In this document: positions 15,539-23,125 of the stretch, in pieces
Layout of the letters: each line of letters starts with the position of its first letter
Numbering within the stretch: the stretch's first letter is position 1
Source of the DNA: Candidatus Bacteroides merdipullorum
GTDB taxonomy: Bacteria > Bacteroidota > Bacteroidia > Bacteroidales > Bacteroidaceae
DNA length: 52,461 nt
NCBI GenBank assembly: GCA_019116045.1
Contig: DXCK01000124.1
Location: 1-52,461 of the forward strand
Direction: 5' to 3'
Program-made: the position numbers and the translations under genes
The notes under the pieces: model-generated
Told to the model about the DNA's origin: nothing
Database searches by the model: none
The model's input: the letters and a program-made list of their open reading frames with translations, nothing else

Positions 15539-17413
15539 ATGGAATTCAATTACGACGTTATCGTGATAGGCGCCGGCCACGCCGGATGCGAAGCCGCCGC
15601 GGCCGCGGCCAACCTGGGGTCGCGCACCTGTCTCATCACGATGGACATGAACAAGATTGGTCAGATGAGTTGCAATCCGGCCATCGGCGGCATAGCCAAG
15701 GGACAAATCGTTCGCGAAATAGACGCTTTGGGCGGATGGACAGGAAGGGTGACCGACCAGACAGCCATCCAGTTCCGCCTGCTGAACCGCTCGAAAGGCC
15801 CTGCCATGTGGAGCCCCCGCGCCCAGTGCGACCGCAACAAGTTCATCTGGGCATGGCGCGAGGTGCTGGAGAACACGCCCAACCTCCACATCTGGCAAGA
15901 CACCGTGCGGCAACTCTTGGTAGCCGACGGCGAAGTTCGCGGCGTGCTCACCGTCTGGGGCTGCACCTTCCACGCCAAATGCGTCATCATCACCGCCGGC
16001 ACCTTCCTGAACGGACTGATGCACATCGGACGAGTGATGCTTCCCGGGGGACGTATGGCCGAACCTGCTTCGTACGAACTGACAGAATCCATCGAACAAT
16101 ACGGCATCACACACGGACGGATGAAAACCGGAACACCAGTACGCATCGACGGACGAAGCGTACACTTCGAAGACATGGAGGAACAAGTGGGCGAGAACGA
16201 CTTCCACCGCTTCTCCTTCCTCAGCACCGGCACCCGCCCCCTGAAGCAACTGCCCTGCTGGAGCTGCTTTACCAACGAAGCCTCGCACGAGGTGCTGCGC
16301 CGCGGCCTGCCGGATTCGCCCCTCTTCAACGGCCAAATCCAGAGCATCGGACCGCGCTACTGCCCCAGCATCGAGACGAAGATAGTCACCTTCCCCGACA
16401 AACCCCAGCATCAGCTCTTCCTCGAACCCGAAGGCGAAAGCACGCAAGAGTACTACCTCAACGGCTTCTCCTCGTCCCTGCCCATGAGCATACAAATAGA
16501 AGCCCTCAAGCAGATACCCGCCTTCCGCGACCTGGTCGTCTATCGCCCCGGCTACGCCATCGAGTACGATTACTTTGACCCGACGCAACTGCTCCATACG
16601 CTGGAATCGAAGAAAATCAAGAATCTGTTCTTCGCCGGACAGGTCAACGGCACCACCGGCTACGAAGAAGCCGCCGGACAAGGCATCGTGGCCGGCATCA
16701 ACGCACACCAGAACTGCCACGGCGGCGAACCGTTCACACTGGGCCGCGACGAGGCATACATCGGCGTCCTGATAGACGATCTCGTCACCAAAGGCGTAGA
16801 CGAGCCCTACCGCATGTTCACTTCGCGCGCCGAATATCGGATACTCTTGCGCATGGATGATGCAGACATGCGACTCACCGAACGCGCCTGGAAGCTGGGC
16901 CTTGCCGACAACGAACGATACGCACTCCTGATCTCGAAGCGCGAAGCCATCGGACGAATCATCGACTTTACCCGCAACTACTCCATTAAGCCCGCACTCA
17001 TCAATCCCGTGCTGGAGCAACTGGGCACCACTCCCCTGCGGCAAGGCTGCAAACTCGTCGAACTCATCAACCGCCCGCAAATCACGCTGACCGGTATCGC
17101 CGAGCACATCCCCGCCTTCCACTGCGAATTGGACCAATTAACCGACCGAAAAGAAGAAATCATCGAAGCGGCCGAAATCCAGCTCAAATACGAAGGCTAC
17201 ATCGAGCGCGAACGAATGATAGCCGATAAACTGCTTCGTCTGGAAGCCATTAAAATCAAAGGCCGCTTCGACTACAACAGCATACGTTCCCTCTCCACCG
17301 AGGCACGGCAGAAACTCTCGAAAATAGATCCGGAAACCATCGCACAGGCAAGCCGCATCCCCGGAGTTTCTCCTAGCGACATAAACGTCCTACTCTTGCT
17401 GGCCGGCCGGTGA
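15539..17413 (+). CDS. mnmG: tRNA uridine-5-carboxymethylaminomethyl(34) synthesis enzyme MnmG (GidA)
   Basis: A 624-residue FAD enzyme that, with MnmE, adds the cmnm5/nm5 group to the wobble uridine of several tRNAs, in the cytoplasm. The N-terminal dinucleotide-binding motif is V-I-G-A-G-H-A-G-C-E-A. The family signatures C-N-P-A-I-G-G-I-A-K-G near 45 and F-F-A-G-Q-V-N-G-T-T-G-Y-E-E-A near 365 are present. The P-x-Y-C-P-S-I-E element near 277 is also found. Length is normal. The C-terminal helical domain that binds MnmE and tRNA ends in P-G-V-S-P-S-D-I. The chosen ATG has a good -7 box 31 bp before it. Immediately after the stop lies a parS-like site. mnmE is not in the window. Confidence 0.97.
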   Translation: MEFNYDVIVIGAGHAGCEAAAAAANLGSRTCLITMDMNKIGQMSCNPAIGGIAKGQIVREIDALGGWTGRVTDQTAIQFRLLNRSKGPAMWSPRAQCDRNKFIWAWREVLENTPNLHIWQDTVRQLLVADGEVRGVLTVWGCTFHAKCVIITAGTFLNGLMHIGRVMLPGGRMAEPASYELTESIEQYGITHGRMKTGTPVRIDGRSVHFEDMEEQVGENDFHRFSFLSTGTRPLKQLPCWSCFTNEASHEVLRRGLPDSPLFNGQIQSIGPRYCPSIETKIVTFPDKPQHQLFLEPEGESTQEYYLNGFSSSLPMSIQIEALKQIPAFRDLVVYRPGYAIEYDYFDPTQLLHTLESKKIKNLFFAGQVNGTTGYEEAAGQGIVAGINAHQNCHGGEPFTLGRDEAYIGVLIDDLVTKGVDEPYRMFTSRAEYRILLRMDDADMRLTERAWKLGLADNERYALLISKREAIGRIIDFTRNYSIKPALINPVLEQLGTTPLRQGCKLVELINRPQITLTGIAEHIPAFHCELDQLTDRKEEIIEAAEIQLKYEGYIERERMIADKLLRLEAIKIKGRFDYNSIRSLSTEARQKLSKIDPETIAQASRIPGVSPSDINVLLLLAGR

Positions 17414-17419
17414 GGAAGC

Positions 17420-17435
17420 AGTTCCACGTGAAACA
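17420..17435. promoter_or_regulatory. parS: parS, ParB-binding site for chromosome segregation
   Basis: AGTTCCACGTGAAACA matches the parS consensus TGTTNCACGTGAAACA at 15 of 16 positions; only the first base differs. It sits 7 bp after the mnmG (gidA) stop, and parS sites are classically found near gidA in many bacteria. ParB would load here as a clamp and spread. This implies the region is on the origin side of the chromosome, but no DnaA-box cluster was seen. Confidence 0.75.
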
Positions 17436-17468
17436 AAAGATTGAATAAACCTCATAAAGCATTTGATT

Positions 17469-17993
17469 ATGAACAAAGAAGAATTAGTAAAGACCATCCG
17501 AACGATACCCGACTACCCTAAGCCTGGTATCCTGTTCTATGATGTAACTACGCTGCTTAAAAATCCGAAAGCGTTGCACGATGTAAGCGAACGCTTATAT
17601 GAGCTATACCGCGACAAAGGCATCACTAAAGTGGTAGGGATAGAGTCGCGCGGATTCATCCTGGGAGGCATCCTGGCGGAACGGCTGGGTGCCGGATTCG
17701 TTATGGTGCGGAAGCCAGGCAAGCTGCCAGCCGAGACCATCGAGGTGAATTACGAAAAGGAATATGGGACAGATACCATACAAATACACAAGGATGCCAT
17801 CGATGAGACGGACGTGGTGCTGATGCACGACGACCTGCTGGCAACGGGTGGAACCATGAAGGCGGCCTGCCAGATGGTAGAATCGATGCACCCGAAGAAG
17901 GTGTATGTAAACTTCCTTATCGAGCTGAAGGCACTGAATGGGCGGAAGGTGTTTGGTGACGACGTGACGCTGGACACACTGCTGGCCTTATAA
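17469..17993 (+). CDS. apt: adenine phosphoribosyltransferase
   Basis: A 174-residue cytoplasmic enzyme that makes AMP from adenine and PRPP (purine salvage). The phosphoribosyltransferase signature is V-L-M-H-D-D-L-L-A-T-G-G-T near residues 117-129, with the acidic pair and the ribose-phosphate loop. Further conserved elements are I-P-D-Y-P-K-P-G-I-L-F at the start, G-I-E-S-R-G-F near 59 and R-K-P-G-K-L-P near 81. The frame could be extended by two codons to a TTG at 17463, but the ATG at 17469 fits the family. It starts 56 bp after mnmG with only the parS site between, and no TAnnTTTG box, so it may be read from the mnmG promoter. A strong terminator follows. Confidence 0.96.
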   Translation: MNKEELVKTIRTIPDYPKPGILFYDVTTLLKNPKALHDVSERLYELYRDKGITKVVGIESRGFILGGILAERLGAGFVMVRKPGKLPAETIEVNYEKEYGTDTIQIHKDAIDETDVVLMHDDLLATGGTMKAACQMVESMHPKKVYVNFLIELKALNGRKVFGDDVTLDTLLAL

Positions 17994-18021
17994 GACAGAA
18001 AAACCACTCACGAGAGTAAAG

Positions 18022-18051
18022 AAACGGATTGCCTCCACGGGCAATCCGTTT
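18022..18051 (+). terminator. intrinsic terminator after apt
   Basis: AAACGGATTGCC at 18022-18033 and GGCAATCCGTTT at 18040-18051 form a perfect 12-bp stem with a 6-nt loop, ending in a short T-rich stretch. It separates apt from uvrC. Confidence 0.85.
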
Positions 18052-18089
18052 TCATCAGAGGCCTAAGCACTCTTAACTTGCCGTTTACT

Positions 18090-19940
18090 ATGGATGAACT
18101 AAAGACTAATGATTACTTAAGAGGCATCGTGCTCAATCTGCCTGACAGCCCTGGAATTTACCAATACTTGAACGACGAGGGAAGCATCATATACGTAGGG
18201 AAGGCGAAGAACTTGAAAAGACGCGTCTCGTCTTACTTCAACCGCGAGCACGAGTCGGGAAAGACGCGCATACTGGTGAGCAAAATTGCCGACATACGCT
18301 ACATCGTGGTGAAGACCGAGGAAGACGCGCTGCTGTTGGAGAACAACCTTATCAAGAAGTATAAGCCACGGTACAACGTGTTGCTGAAAGACGACAAAAC
18401 ATACCCGTCCATCTGCGTGCAGAACGAATGGTTTCCGCGCGTCTTCCGCACAAGAAAGATTGTCAGAAACGGTTCGAGCTATTACGGTCCGTACAGTCAC
18501 GTACCAACGATGTATGCGTTACTGGACCTCATCAAGCACCTGTTCCCGCTGCGCACGTGTCACCACCAACTGACGCCCGAGAACATACGGGCGGGCAAGT
18601 TCCAGGTGTGCCTGGAATATCACATTAAGAACTGCGCCGGTCCTTGTATCGGGAAGCAGTCACACGAGGATTACATGAAGAACATCGCCCAAATCAAAGA
18701 AATCTTGAAAGGAAACACGCGCGACGTGGAGCAGATGCTGTACAGGCAGATGCAGGACTTGGCCGCCGAGCTGAAGTTTGAAGAGGCGCAGAAGGTCAAG
18801 GAGAAATACCTGCTGATTGAGAGCTACCGCGCCAAGTCGGAAGTAGTGAGCCACGTGCTGCATAACATCGACGTCTTCTCCATCGAGGAAGACAGCGACG
18901 GAAAGTCCGCTTTCATCAACTACCTGCACATCACGAACGGGGCGGTGAACCAGGCATTCACGTTCGAGTATAAAAAGAGGCTGAACGAGACGAAAGAGGA
19001 GCTGCTCGCGCTGGGCATTGTGGAGATGCGCGACCGCTACAAGAGCTGTTCGAAGGAAATCATCGTACCGTTCTTGCCGGACATTGAGCTGAAAGACGTC
19101 GTTTTCACCGTGCCGCAACGGGGCGACAAAAGGACGCTGCTGGAGCTGTCGGTACTGAACGTGAAGCAGTACAAGGCAGACCGGCTGAAACAGGCCGAGA
19201 AGCTGAACCCCGAACAGCGCACGACCCGTCTTTTGAAAGAAATACAAGAGGCGCTGCACTTGGAGCACTTGCCCATCCGCATCGAATGTTTCGACAACTC
19301 GAACACGCAAGGCAGCGACCCCGTGGCGGGATGCGTGGTGTTCGTCAAAGGGAAACCGTCGAAGAAAGACTACCGGAAATACAACATCAAGACGGTGGAA
19401 GGGCCCGACGACTATGCTTCGATGCAGGAGGTCGTACGACGCAAATACACGCGCGCTGTGGAAGAAGGAACTCCCCTGCCCGACCTGCTTATCACCGACG
19501 GTGGGAAAGGGCAAATGAGCGCCGTTAAAGAGGTGCTGGACGAGCTTGGGCTGGACATCCCCGTGGCAGGCTTGGCCAAGGACGGACGGCACCGCACGTC
19601 GGAACTGCTGTTCGGAGACCCGCCGCAGGTGGTCGGCATGAAGCAGACCTCCCCCCTGTTCCAGTTGCTGACACGAATACAAGACGAGGTACACCGCTAT
19701 GCCATCACATTCCACCGCGAGAAGCGCAGCAAGCGCCAGATTGCTTCGGAACTGGACGCCATCAAAGGCATCGGACCGAAGGCCAAAGCGGCACTGCTAA
19801 AGGAGCTGAAAAGCGTGAAACGCATCCGCGAAGCAGACCTGGAAACCCTGGCCGCCGTGGTGGGAGCAAGCAAGGCACGCATCCTGCACGAGTATTTCCA
19901 GAATCCCCAGCCGGGCAGCGAAGAAGGAGAAGCCAACTAA
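18090..19940 (+). CDS. uvrC: excinuclease ABC subunit C
   Basis: A 616-residue nucleotide-excision-repair nuclease that makes both cuts around UvrB-bound damage. Domains in order: GIY-YIG endonuclease (G-I-Y-Q-Y ... I-I-Y-V-G-K-A-K near residues 20-40), the Cys-rich region (C-x-L-E-Y-H-I-K-N-C-x-G-P-C near 175), the UvrB-binding UVR helix pair (L-K-F-E-E-A-Q-K-V near 228), the RNase H-like second nuclease (E-C-F-D-N-S-N-T-Q-G near 398 and I-T-D-G-G-K-G-Q near 470), and helix-hairpin-helix motifs (I-K-G-I-G-P-K-A near 553). ATG at 18090 is chosen; a TTG 12 bp upstream in frame is less likely. It follows the apt terminator, so it needs its own promoter, for which no good box was seen. Confidence 0.97.
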   Translation: MDELKTNDYLRGIVLNLPDSPGIYQYLNDEGSIIYVGKAKNLKRRVSSYFNREHESGKTRILVSKIADIRYIVVKTEEDALLLENNLIKKYKPRYNVLLKDDKTYPSICVQNEWFPRVFRTRKIVRNGSSYYGPYSHVPTMYALLDLIKHLFPLRTCHHQLTPENIRAGKFQVCLEYHIKNCAGPCIGKQSHEDYMKNIAQIKEILKGNTRDVEQMLYRQMQDLAAELKFEEAQKVKEKYLLIESYRAKSEVVSHVLHNIDVFSIEEDSDGKSAFINYLHITNGAVNQAFTFEYKKRLNETKEELLALGIVEMRDRYKSCSKEIIVPFLPDIELKDVVFTVPQRGDKRTLLELSVLNVKQYKADRLKQAEKLNPEQRTTRLLKEIQEALHLEHLPIRIECFDNSNTQGSDPVAGCVVFVKGKPSKKDYRKYNIKTVEGPDDYASMQEVVRRKYTRAVEEGTPLPDLLITDGGKGQMSAVKEVLDELGLDIPVAGLAKDGRHRTSELLFGDPPQVVGMKQTSPLFQLLTRIQDEVHRYAITFHREKRSKRQIASELDAIKGIGPKAKAALLKELKSVKRIREADLETLAAVVGASKARILHEYFQNPQPGSEEGEAN

Positions 19941-19943
19941 CAG

Positions 19944-20030
19944 TCAGACAAGCACTTGCCTCTTCCGCACCGCAACCACGCTTCTTACGGACAAGAGCCG
20001 TGCCCGCTGCGGACAAGAGCCACCCCCGTC
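19944..20030 (+). repeat. 22-bp intergenic repeat array C
   Basis: Units begin at 19944 (GTCAGACAAG), 19965 (TCCGCACCGC), 19987 (TACGGACAAG) and 20009 (TGCGGACAAG), with 21, 22, 22 and 22 bp lengths, and a decayed copy may continue to 20045. The array starts 4 bp after the uvrC stop and ends before the dtd promoter. Orientation is the same as in the other four arrays. Confidence 0.75.
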
Positions 20031-20092
20031 GCGGGCAGCGGGAAAAAGCCATTCCAACGTCCGCAAAAGACGGAAACAATGAAAAAGATTCG

Positions 20093-20100
20093 TATCTTTG
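20093..20100 (+). promoter_or_regulatory. -7 promoter box for dtd
   Basis: TATCTTTG matches TAnnTTTG, 33 bp before the dtd start at 20134. This supports starting dtd at 20134 and not at an upstream in-frame ATG at 20098, which would overlap the box. Confidence 0.6.
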
Positions 20101-20133
20101 CACATAGATAACAGACCCAAGAAGAACAGAAAC

Positions 20134-20586
20134 ATGAGAGTAGTGATACAACGCACCGCCCACGCCTCCGTCGTCATCGACGGGCGGGAAAAGTCGGCCA
20201 TCGGCCCCGGAATGCTCATCCTGGTGGGCATCGAAGAAGCCGACGGCCGCGAGGACATCGACTGGCTGTGCCGCAAGATAACCAACCTGCGCATCTTCGA
20301 CGACGACCAGGGCGTCATGAACCGCTCCATTCTGGAGAGCGGGGGCGACATCCTCGTCGTCAGCCAATTCACCCTGCACGCCTCGACCAAGAAAGGCAAC
20401 CGCCCGTCGTACATACGCGCCGCCCGCCCCGAAACGGCCATCCCGCTGTACGAAGAGTTCTGCCGCTCGCTGTCGGCCGCGCTGGGCAAACCCGTCGCCA
20501 CCGGACAGTTCGGCGCGGACATGAAGGTGACGCTGCTGAACGACGGCCCCGTCACCATCTGCATGGACACGAAGAACAAAGAGTGA
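20134..20586 (+). CDS. dtd: D-aminoacyl-tRNA deacylase
   Basis: A 150-residue cytoplasmic enzyme that cleaves D-amino acids (and glycine) from tRNAs, protecting translation. The catalytic S-Q-F-T-L-H-A motif near residues 77-83 and the cross-subunit N-D-G-P-V-T motif near 137-142 (the Gly-cisPro element that rejects L-amino acids) are both intact. The N-terminus M-R-V-V-I-Q-R is the standard family start, so the ATG at 20134 is preferred to one 36 bp upstream. It has its own promoter. The downstream gap to the MazG-like gene is filled by a repeat block, but the two genes and deoC could still form one transcript. Confidence 0.96.
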   Translation: MRVVIQRTAHASVVIDGREKSAIGPGMLILVGIEEADGREDIDWLCRKITNLRIFDDDQGVMNRSILESGGDILVVSQFTLHASTKKGNRPSYIRAARPETAIPLYEEFCRSLSAALGKPVATGQFGADMKVTLLNDGPVTICMDTKNKE

Positions 20587-20590
20587 AGTG

Positions 20591-20724
20591 AGCTACGAGC
20601 GACAAGCTACGAGCTACAAGTAGAAAGGAAATTCAGCTACGAGCGACAAGCTACGAGCGACAAGTAGAAAGGAAAGAAAAAAAAGGAGGGACGAACTCGT
20701 AGCTTGTAGCTCGTAGCTCGTAAC
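20591..20724. repeat. 44-bp direct repeats plus inverted copy
   Basis: Two 42-bp copies begin at 20591 and 20635 (44-bp period) and differ at only a few bases. Each contains AGCTACGAGCGACAAG, a second AGCTACGAG-type unit and AGTAGAAAGGAAA. At about 20695-20724 the complementary CTCGTAGCTTGTAGCTCG sequence follows, so the region can fold into alternative hairpins. It fills the 153-bp gap between dtd and the MazG-like gene. Sequences of the GAGCTACAAGCTACGAG kind occur as intergenic repeats in Bacteroidetes; no coding potential is seen. Confidence 0.75.
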
Positions 20725-20739
20725 TAAAAACATAGCACT

Positions 20740-21081
20740 ATGACCATAGAAGAAGCCCAAAAACAAGTGGACGCCTGGATACACACCTACGGCGTGCGCT
20801 ACTTCAGCGAACTGACCAACCTGGCCGTGCTGACCGAAGAAGTGGGGGAACTGGCCCGCGTCGTCGCCCGGCGCTACGGCGACCAATCCTTCAAACCAGG
20901 CGAAAAAGACAACCTCGGCGAAGAGCTGGCCGACGTGCTCTGGGTGCTCATCTGCCTGGCCAACCAGACAGGCACCGACCTGACCGAAGCCTTCGCCCGC
21001 ACCCTCGAAAAGAAAACCAACCGGGATTGCACCCGGCATCTGAATAACCCCAAACTAAGAGAACAAGATGGAAAAGAATGA
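20740..21081 (+). CDS. MazG-like nucleotide pyrophosphohydrolase
   Basis: A 113-residue all-alpha NTP pyrophosphohydrolase of the MazG/iMazG-like type, expected to hydrolyse a nucleoside triphosphate to the monophosphate and pyrophosphate (house-cleaning of unwanted nucleotides). The metal-binding signature is E-E-V-G-E near residues 33-37, completed by E-E-L-A-D near 66-70. The K-x-N-x-x-E-E-L-A-D-V-L-W-V helix is typical. It is a single-domain form, much shorter than E. coli MazG. The ATG at 20740 gives M-T-I-E-E-A-Q. The last 14 bp overlap the start of deoC, indicating translational coupling, which makes sense because both act on (deoxy)nucleotide breakdown. Confidence 0.9.
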   Translation: MTIEEAQKQVDAWIHTYGVRYFSELTNLAVLTEEVGELARVVARRYGDQSFKPGEKDNLGEELADVLWVLICLANQTGTDLTEAFARTLEKKTNRDCTRHLNNPKLREQDGKE

Positions 21082-21970
21082 ACCCACCCAAAGCAAGTAC
21101 GACGCCGCCCTCAGCCGCTACGACATCCTGCTGGACGACGCCGAAGTGGCCGCCCGGACAGCGGAAATCATCGAAAAAAACAAAGACCACTATGACACGC
21201 CGGAAGTAAAACGCTTCCTCTTCAACTGCATCGACCTCACCACGCTGCGTTGCGAAGACAACGACGAAAGCGTCATGCGCTTCACACAAAACGTCAACCG
21301 CTTGGACGAGGAACACCCCGAGCTGAAGAACGTGGCCGCCATCTGCGTCTACCCCAACTTCGCCGAAATCGTGCGGGACACGCTCGAGGTCGAAGACGTA
21401 CAGATAGCCTGCGTGGCCGGCGGATTCCCCTCCTCGCAGACCTTTACGGAAGTAAAGATTGCCGAAACTGCCATGGCACTTAGCGAGGGAGCTACGGAGA
21501 TTGACATCGTTATCTCGGTAGGCAAATTCCTCGCCGGAGACTACGAAGCCATGTGCGACGAAATCGAGGAAATCAAGGACGCCTGCAAGACACACCGCCT
21601 GAAAGTCATCCTCGAGACGGGCGCCCTGCGCACCGCCGCCAACATCAAGAAAGCCTCCATCCTGGCCATGTATGCCGGCGCCGACTTCATCAAGACCAGC
21701 ACCGGCAAGCAGCAGCCCGCCGCCACGCCCGAAGCCGCCTACGTCATGTGCCACGCCATCAAGGAATACTACGAACAGACGGGCCGACGCGTAGGCTTCA
21801 AGCCCGCCGGCGGACTGAACACGGTGAGCGATGCCCTCACCTACTACACCCTCGTCCGCGAAATTCTGGGCGAAGAATGGCTGAACAACTTCTACTTCCG
21901 CCTCGGCACCAGCCGCCTGGCCAACCTCCTGCTCAGCGACATCCTGGGCCAAGAGACGAAGTGGTTCTAA
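21068..21970 (+). CDS. deoC: deoxyribose-phosphate aldolase
   Basis: A 300-residue class I aldolase that splits 2-deoxyribose 5-phosphate into glyceraldehyde 3-phosphate and acetaldehyde (deoxynucleoside catabolism). The Schiff-base lysine lies in G-A-D-F-I-K-T-S-T-G-K, and the L-K-V-I-L-E-T-G element before it is conserved. G-F-K-P-A-G-G-L near 248 carries the second active-site lysine. I-D-I-V-I-S-V-G-K-F is another family motif. It is longer than the E. coli enzyme because of an N-terminal extension of about 40 residues, common in Bacteroidetes. It overlaps the MazG-like gene by 14 bp and is followed by a bidirectional terminator shared with the convergent polyprenyl synthetase gene. Confidence 0.96.
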   Translation: MEKNEPTQSKYDAALSRYDILLDDAEVAARTAEIIEKNKDHYDTPEVKRFLFNCIDLTTLRCEDNDESVMRFTQNVNRLDEEHPELKNVAAICVYPNFAEIVRDTLEVEDVQIACVAGGFPSSQTFTEVKIAETAMALSEGATEIDIVISVGKFLAGDYEAMCDEIEEIKDACKTHRLKVILETGALRTAANIKKASILAMYAGADFIKTSTGKQQPAATPEAAYVMCHAIKEYYEQTGRRVGFKPAGGLNTVSDALTYYTLVREILGEEWLNNFYFRLGTSRLANLLLSDILGQETKWF

Positions 21971-21990
21971 GCACTCCGACCGACAAAAAA

Positions 21991-22028
21991 ATACCCGGTA
22001 ACCGTCAATCACGACCGCTACCGGGTAT
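21991..22028. terminator. bidirectional terminator between deoC and polyprenyl synthetase
   Basis: ATACCCGGTA at 21991-22000 pairs with TACCGGGTAT at 22019-22028. An A-run precedes the stem (T-run for the minus strand), which suits a terminator for the convergent minus-strand gene and also for deoC. Confidence 0.75.
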
Positions 22029-22063
22029 ATCATATATAAGAAAAGAACAGCTTCGTGCAGTAA

Positions 22064-23038
22064 TTATCTATCCCTCTCCACCACGTAATCAATATACGCT
22101 GTAAGTGCTTCCTTCACCTCGCCGGCAGGCACGCCTTCCAGCAAGTCCAACGCCTTCGCGCGGAGAACGTCCATCGTCCGCCAGGCATATTCAATGCCGC
22201 CATGCTCCTTGGCAAAGGCAATCAGCTCGCTTATCTCTTCCGCCGTCGCCTGTCCCGCCTTCACGCGCCGGGCCAGCAGCGTGGCGCGCTCGTCGCGCGT
22301 GCTGTTCAGTGCATACAGCACCGGCAGCGTCAGCTTGCCCTCCAGCATGTCGTTGCCCGTCGGCTTCCCAATCTGCTTGCTCTCGTAATAATCGAAAATA
22401 TCGTCCTTCACCTGGAAACACAAGCCAATGTATTCGCCAAAGCGACGCAAAACCTCCGTCCTGGCCTCGTCCGCCCCGACCGACAACGCCCCGGCCTTCG
22501 TACACGAAGCAAACAGTGCCGCCGTCTTCTTGCGGATGACATCGAAATAAACCTCCTCCGAGAAACTTTGGTTACTGACGTTCGACAGTTGCAGCAACTC
22601 GCCGTCTGCCAAGTCCTGCCCCAGTCCGGAAATAAGGTCGATGATGGCCAAGTTCTTCGTCTGGCTGGCCTGGATTAACGACGTAGCCAGCAGGAAATCG
22701 CCGGTCAGAACAGCCACCTTATTATTGAACAAAGCGTTCACGGACAGTTGCCCGCGCCGTTCCGTACTGTCGTCCACCACATCGTCGTGCACCAAGCTGG
22801 CCGTATGCAACAATTCCAACGAGACGGCCGCGTGCAACGTGGCCGGGCGCACCCCGCCCAGCAGCTTGGCCGCGAGCAACACCAGCATCGGACGCATCAT
22901 CTTCCCGTTCTTTTGCCGGATGTGCTCGATGACTTCCTGTAACAAAAGGTTGGAACTGGACAAGGAACTGCCGAACAGCTTCCTAAATTCCTCCATTTCC
23001 CTACTTATAGGCGCACTTATTAAAGAAGAACGATTCAT
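22064..23038 (-). CDS. polyprenyl diphosphate synthase
   Basis: A 324-residue trans-isoprenyl diphosphate synthase that elongates farnesyl diphosphate with IPP to make the long side chain of menaquinone. The first aspartate-rich motif is H-D-D-V-V-D-D near residue 83, and the second is K-D-D-I-F-D near 209. R-P near 48 and G-K-x-x-R-P-M-L, the usual IPP-binding lead-in, are present, as are G-D-F-L-L near 111 and K-T-A-A-L-F near 167. The two small residues before the first motif (T-A) and the overall length fit a medium or long-chain synthase such as octaprenyl or heptaprenyl diphosphate synthase. The start at 23038 is preferred over an ATG 36 bp upstream because a TACTTTTG promoter box lies in between. 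Chain length cannot be set from sequence alone. Confidence 0.93.
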   Translation of the reverse strand: MNRSSLISAPISREMEEFRKLFGSSLSSSNLLLQEVIEHIRQKNGKMMRPMLVLLAAKLLGGVRPATLHAAVSLELLHTASLVHDDVVDDSTERRGQLSVNALFNNKVAVLTGDFLLATSLIQASQTKNLAIIDLISGLGQDLADGELLQLSNVSNQSFSEEVYFDVIRKKTAALFASCTKAGALSVGADEARTEVLRRFGEYIGLCFQVKDDIFDYYESKQIGKPTGNDMLEGKLTLPVLYALNSTRDERATLLARRVKAGQATAEEISELIAFAKEHGGIEYAWRTMDVLRAKALDLLEGVPAGEVKEALTAYIDYVVERDR

Positions 23039-23054
23039 ATGATTAATTTGAGCA

Positions 23055-23062
23055 CAAAAGTA
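23055..23062 (-). promoter_or_regulatory. -7 promoter box for polyprenyl synthetase
   Basis: TACTTTTG on the minus strand matches TAnnTTTG, 17 bp upstream of the start at 23038. A near match TACTTTTA at 23095-23102 on the plus strand may serve polA, 24 bp before its start, so the two genes would be divergently driven from this 87-bp gap. Confidence 0.5.
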
Positions 23063-23125
23063 ATAATAAAACAAGTAATACCGTATTTTCTTCGTACTTT
23101 TACCACGAAAAAAAGACTAAAAACA

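Noticed and set aside
15527-17137. A 536-codon minus-strand frame opposite mnmG
   Set aside because: Antisense shadow of a well-supported gene, with no start signals or known motifs.
17414-17468. Chromosome origin next to mnmG
   Set aside because: A parS site is present but no cluster of DnaA boxes or AT-rich unwinding region was seen in or near the gap.
20591-20724. 44-bp repeats as a CRISPR remnant
   Set aside because: Only two direct copies with no unique spacer of normal size, plus an inverted copy; no cas genes.
23039-23125. Extended start for polA
   Set aside because: It would overlap the divergent promoter of the polyprenyl synthetase; the family start M-E-S-T-E-K-L-F-L-L-D is at 23126.
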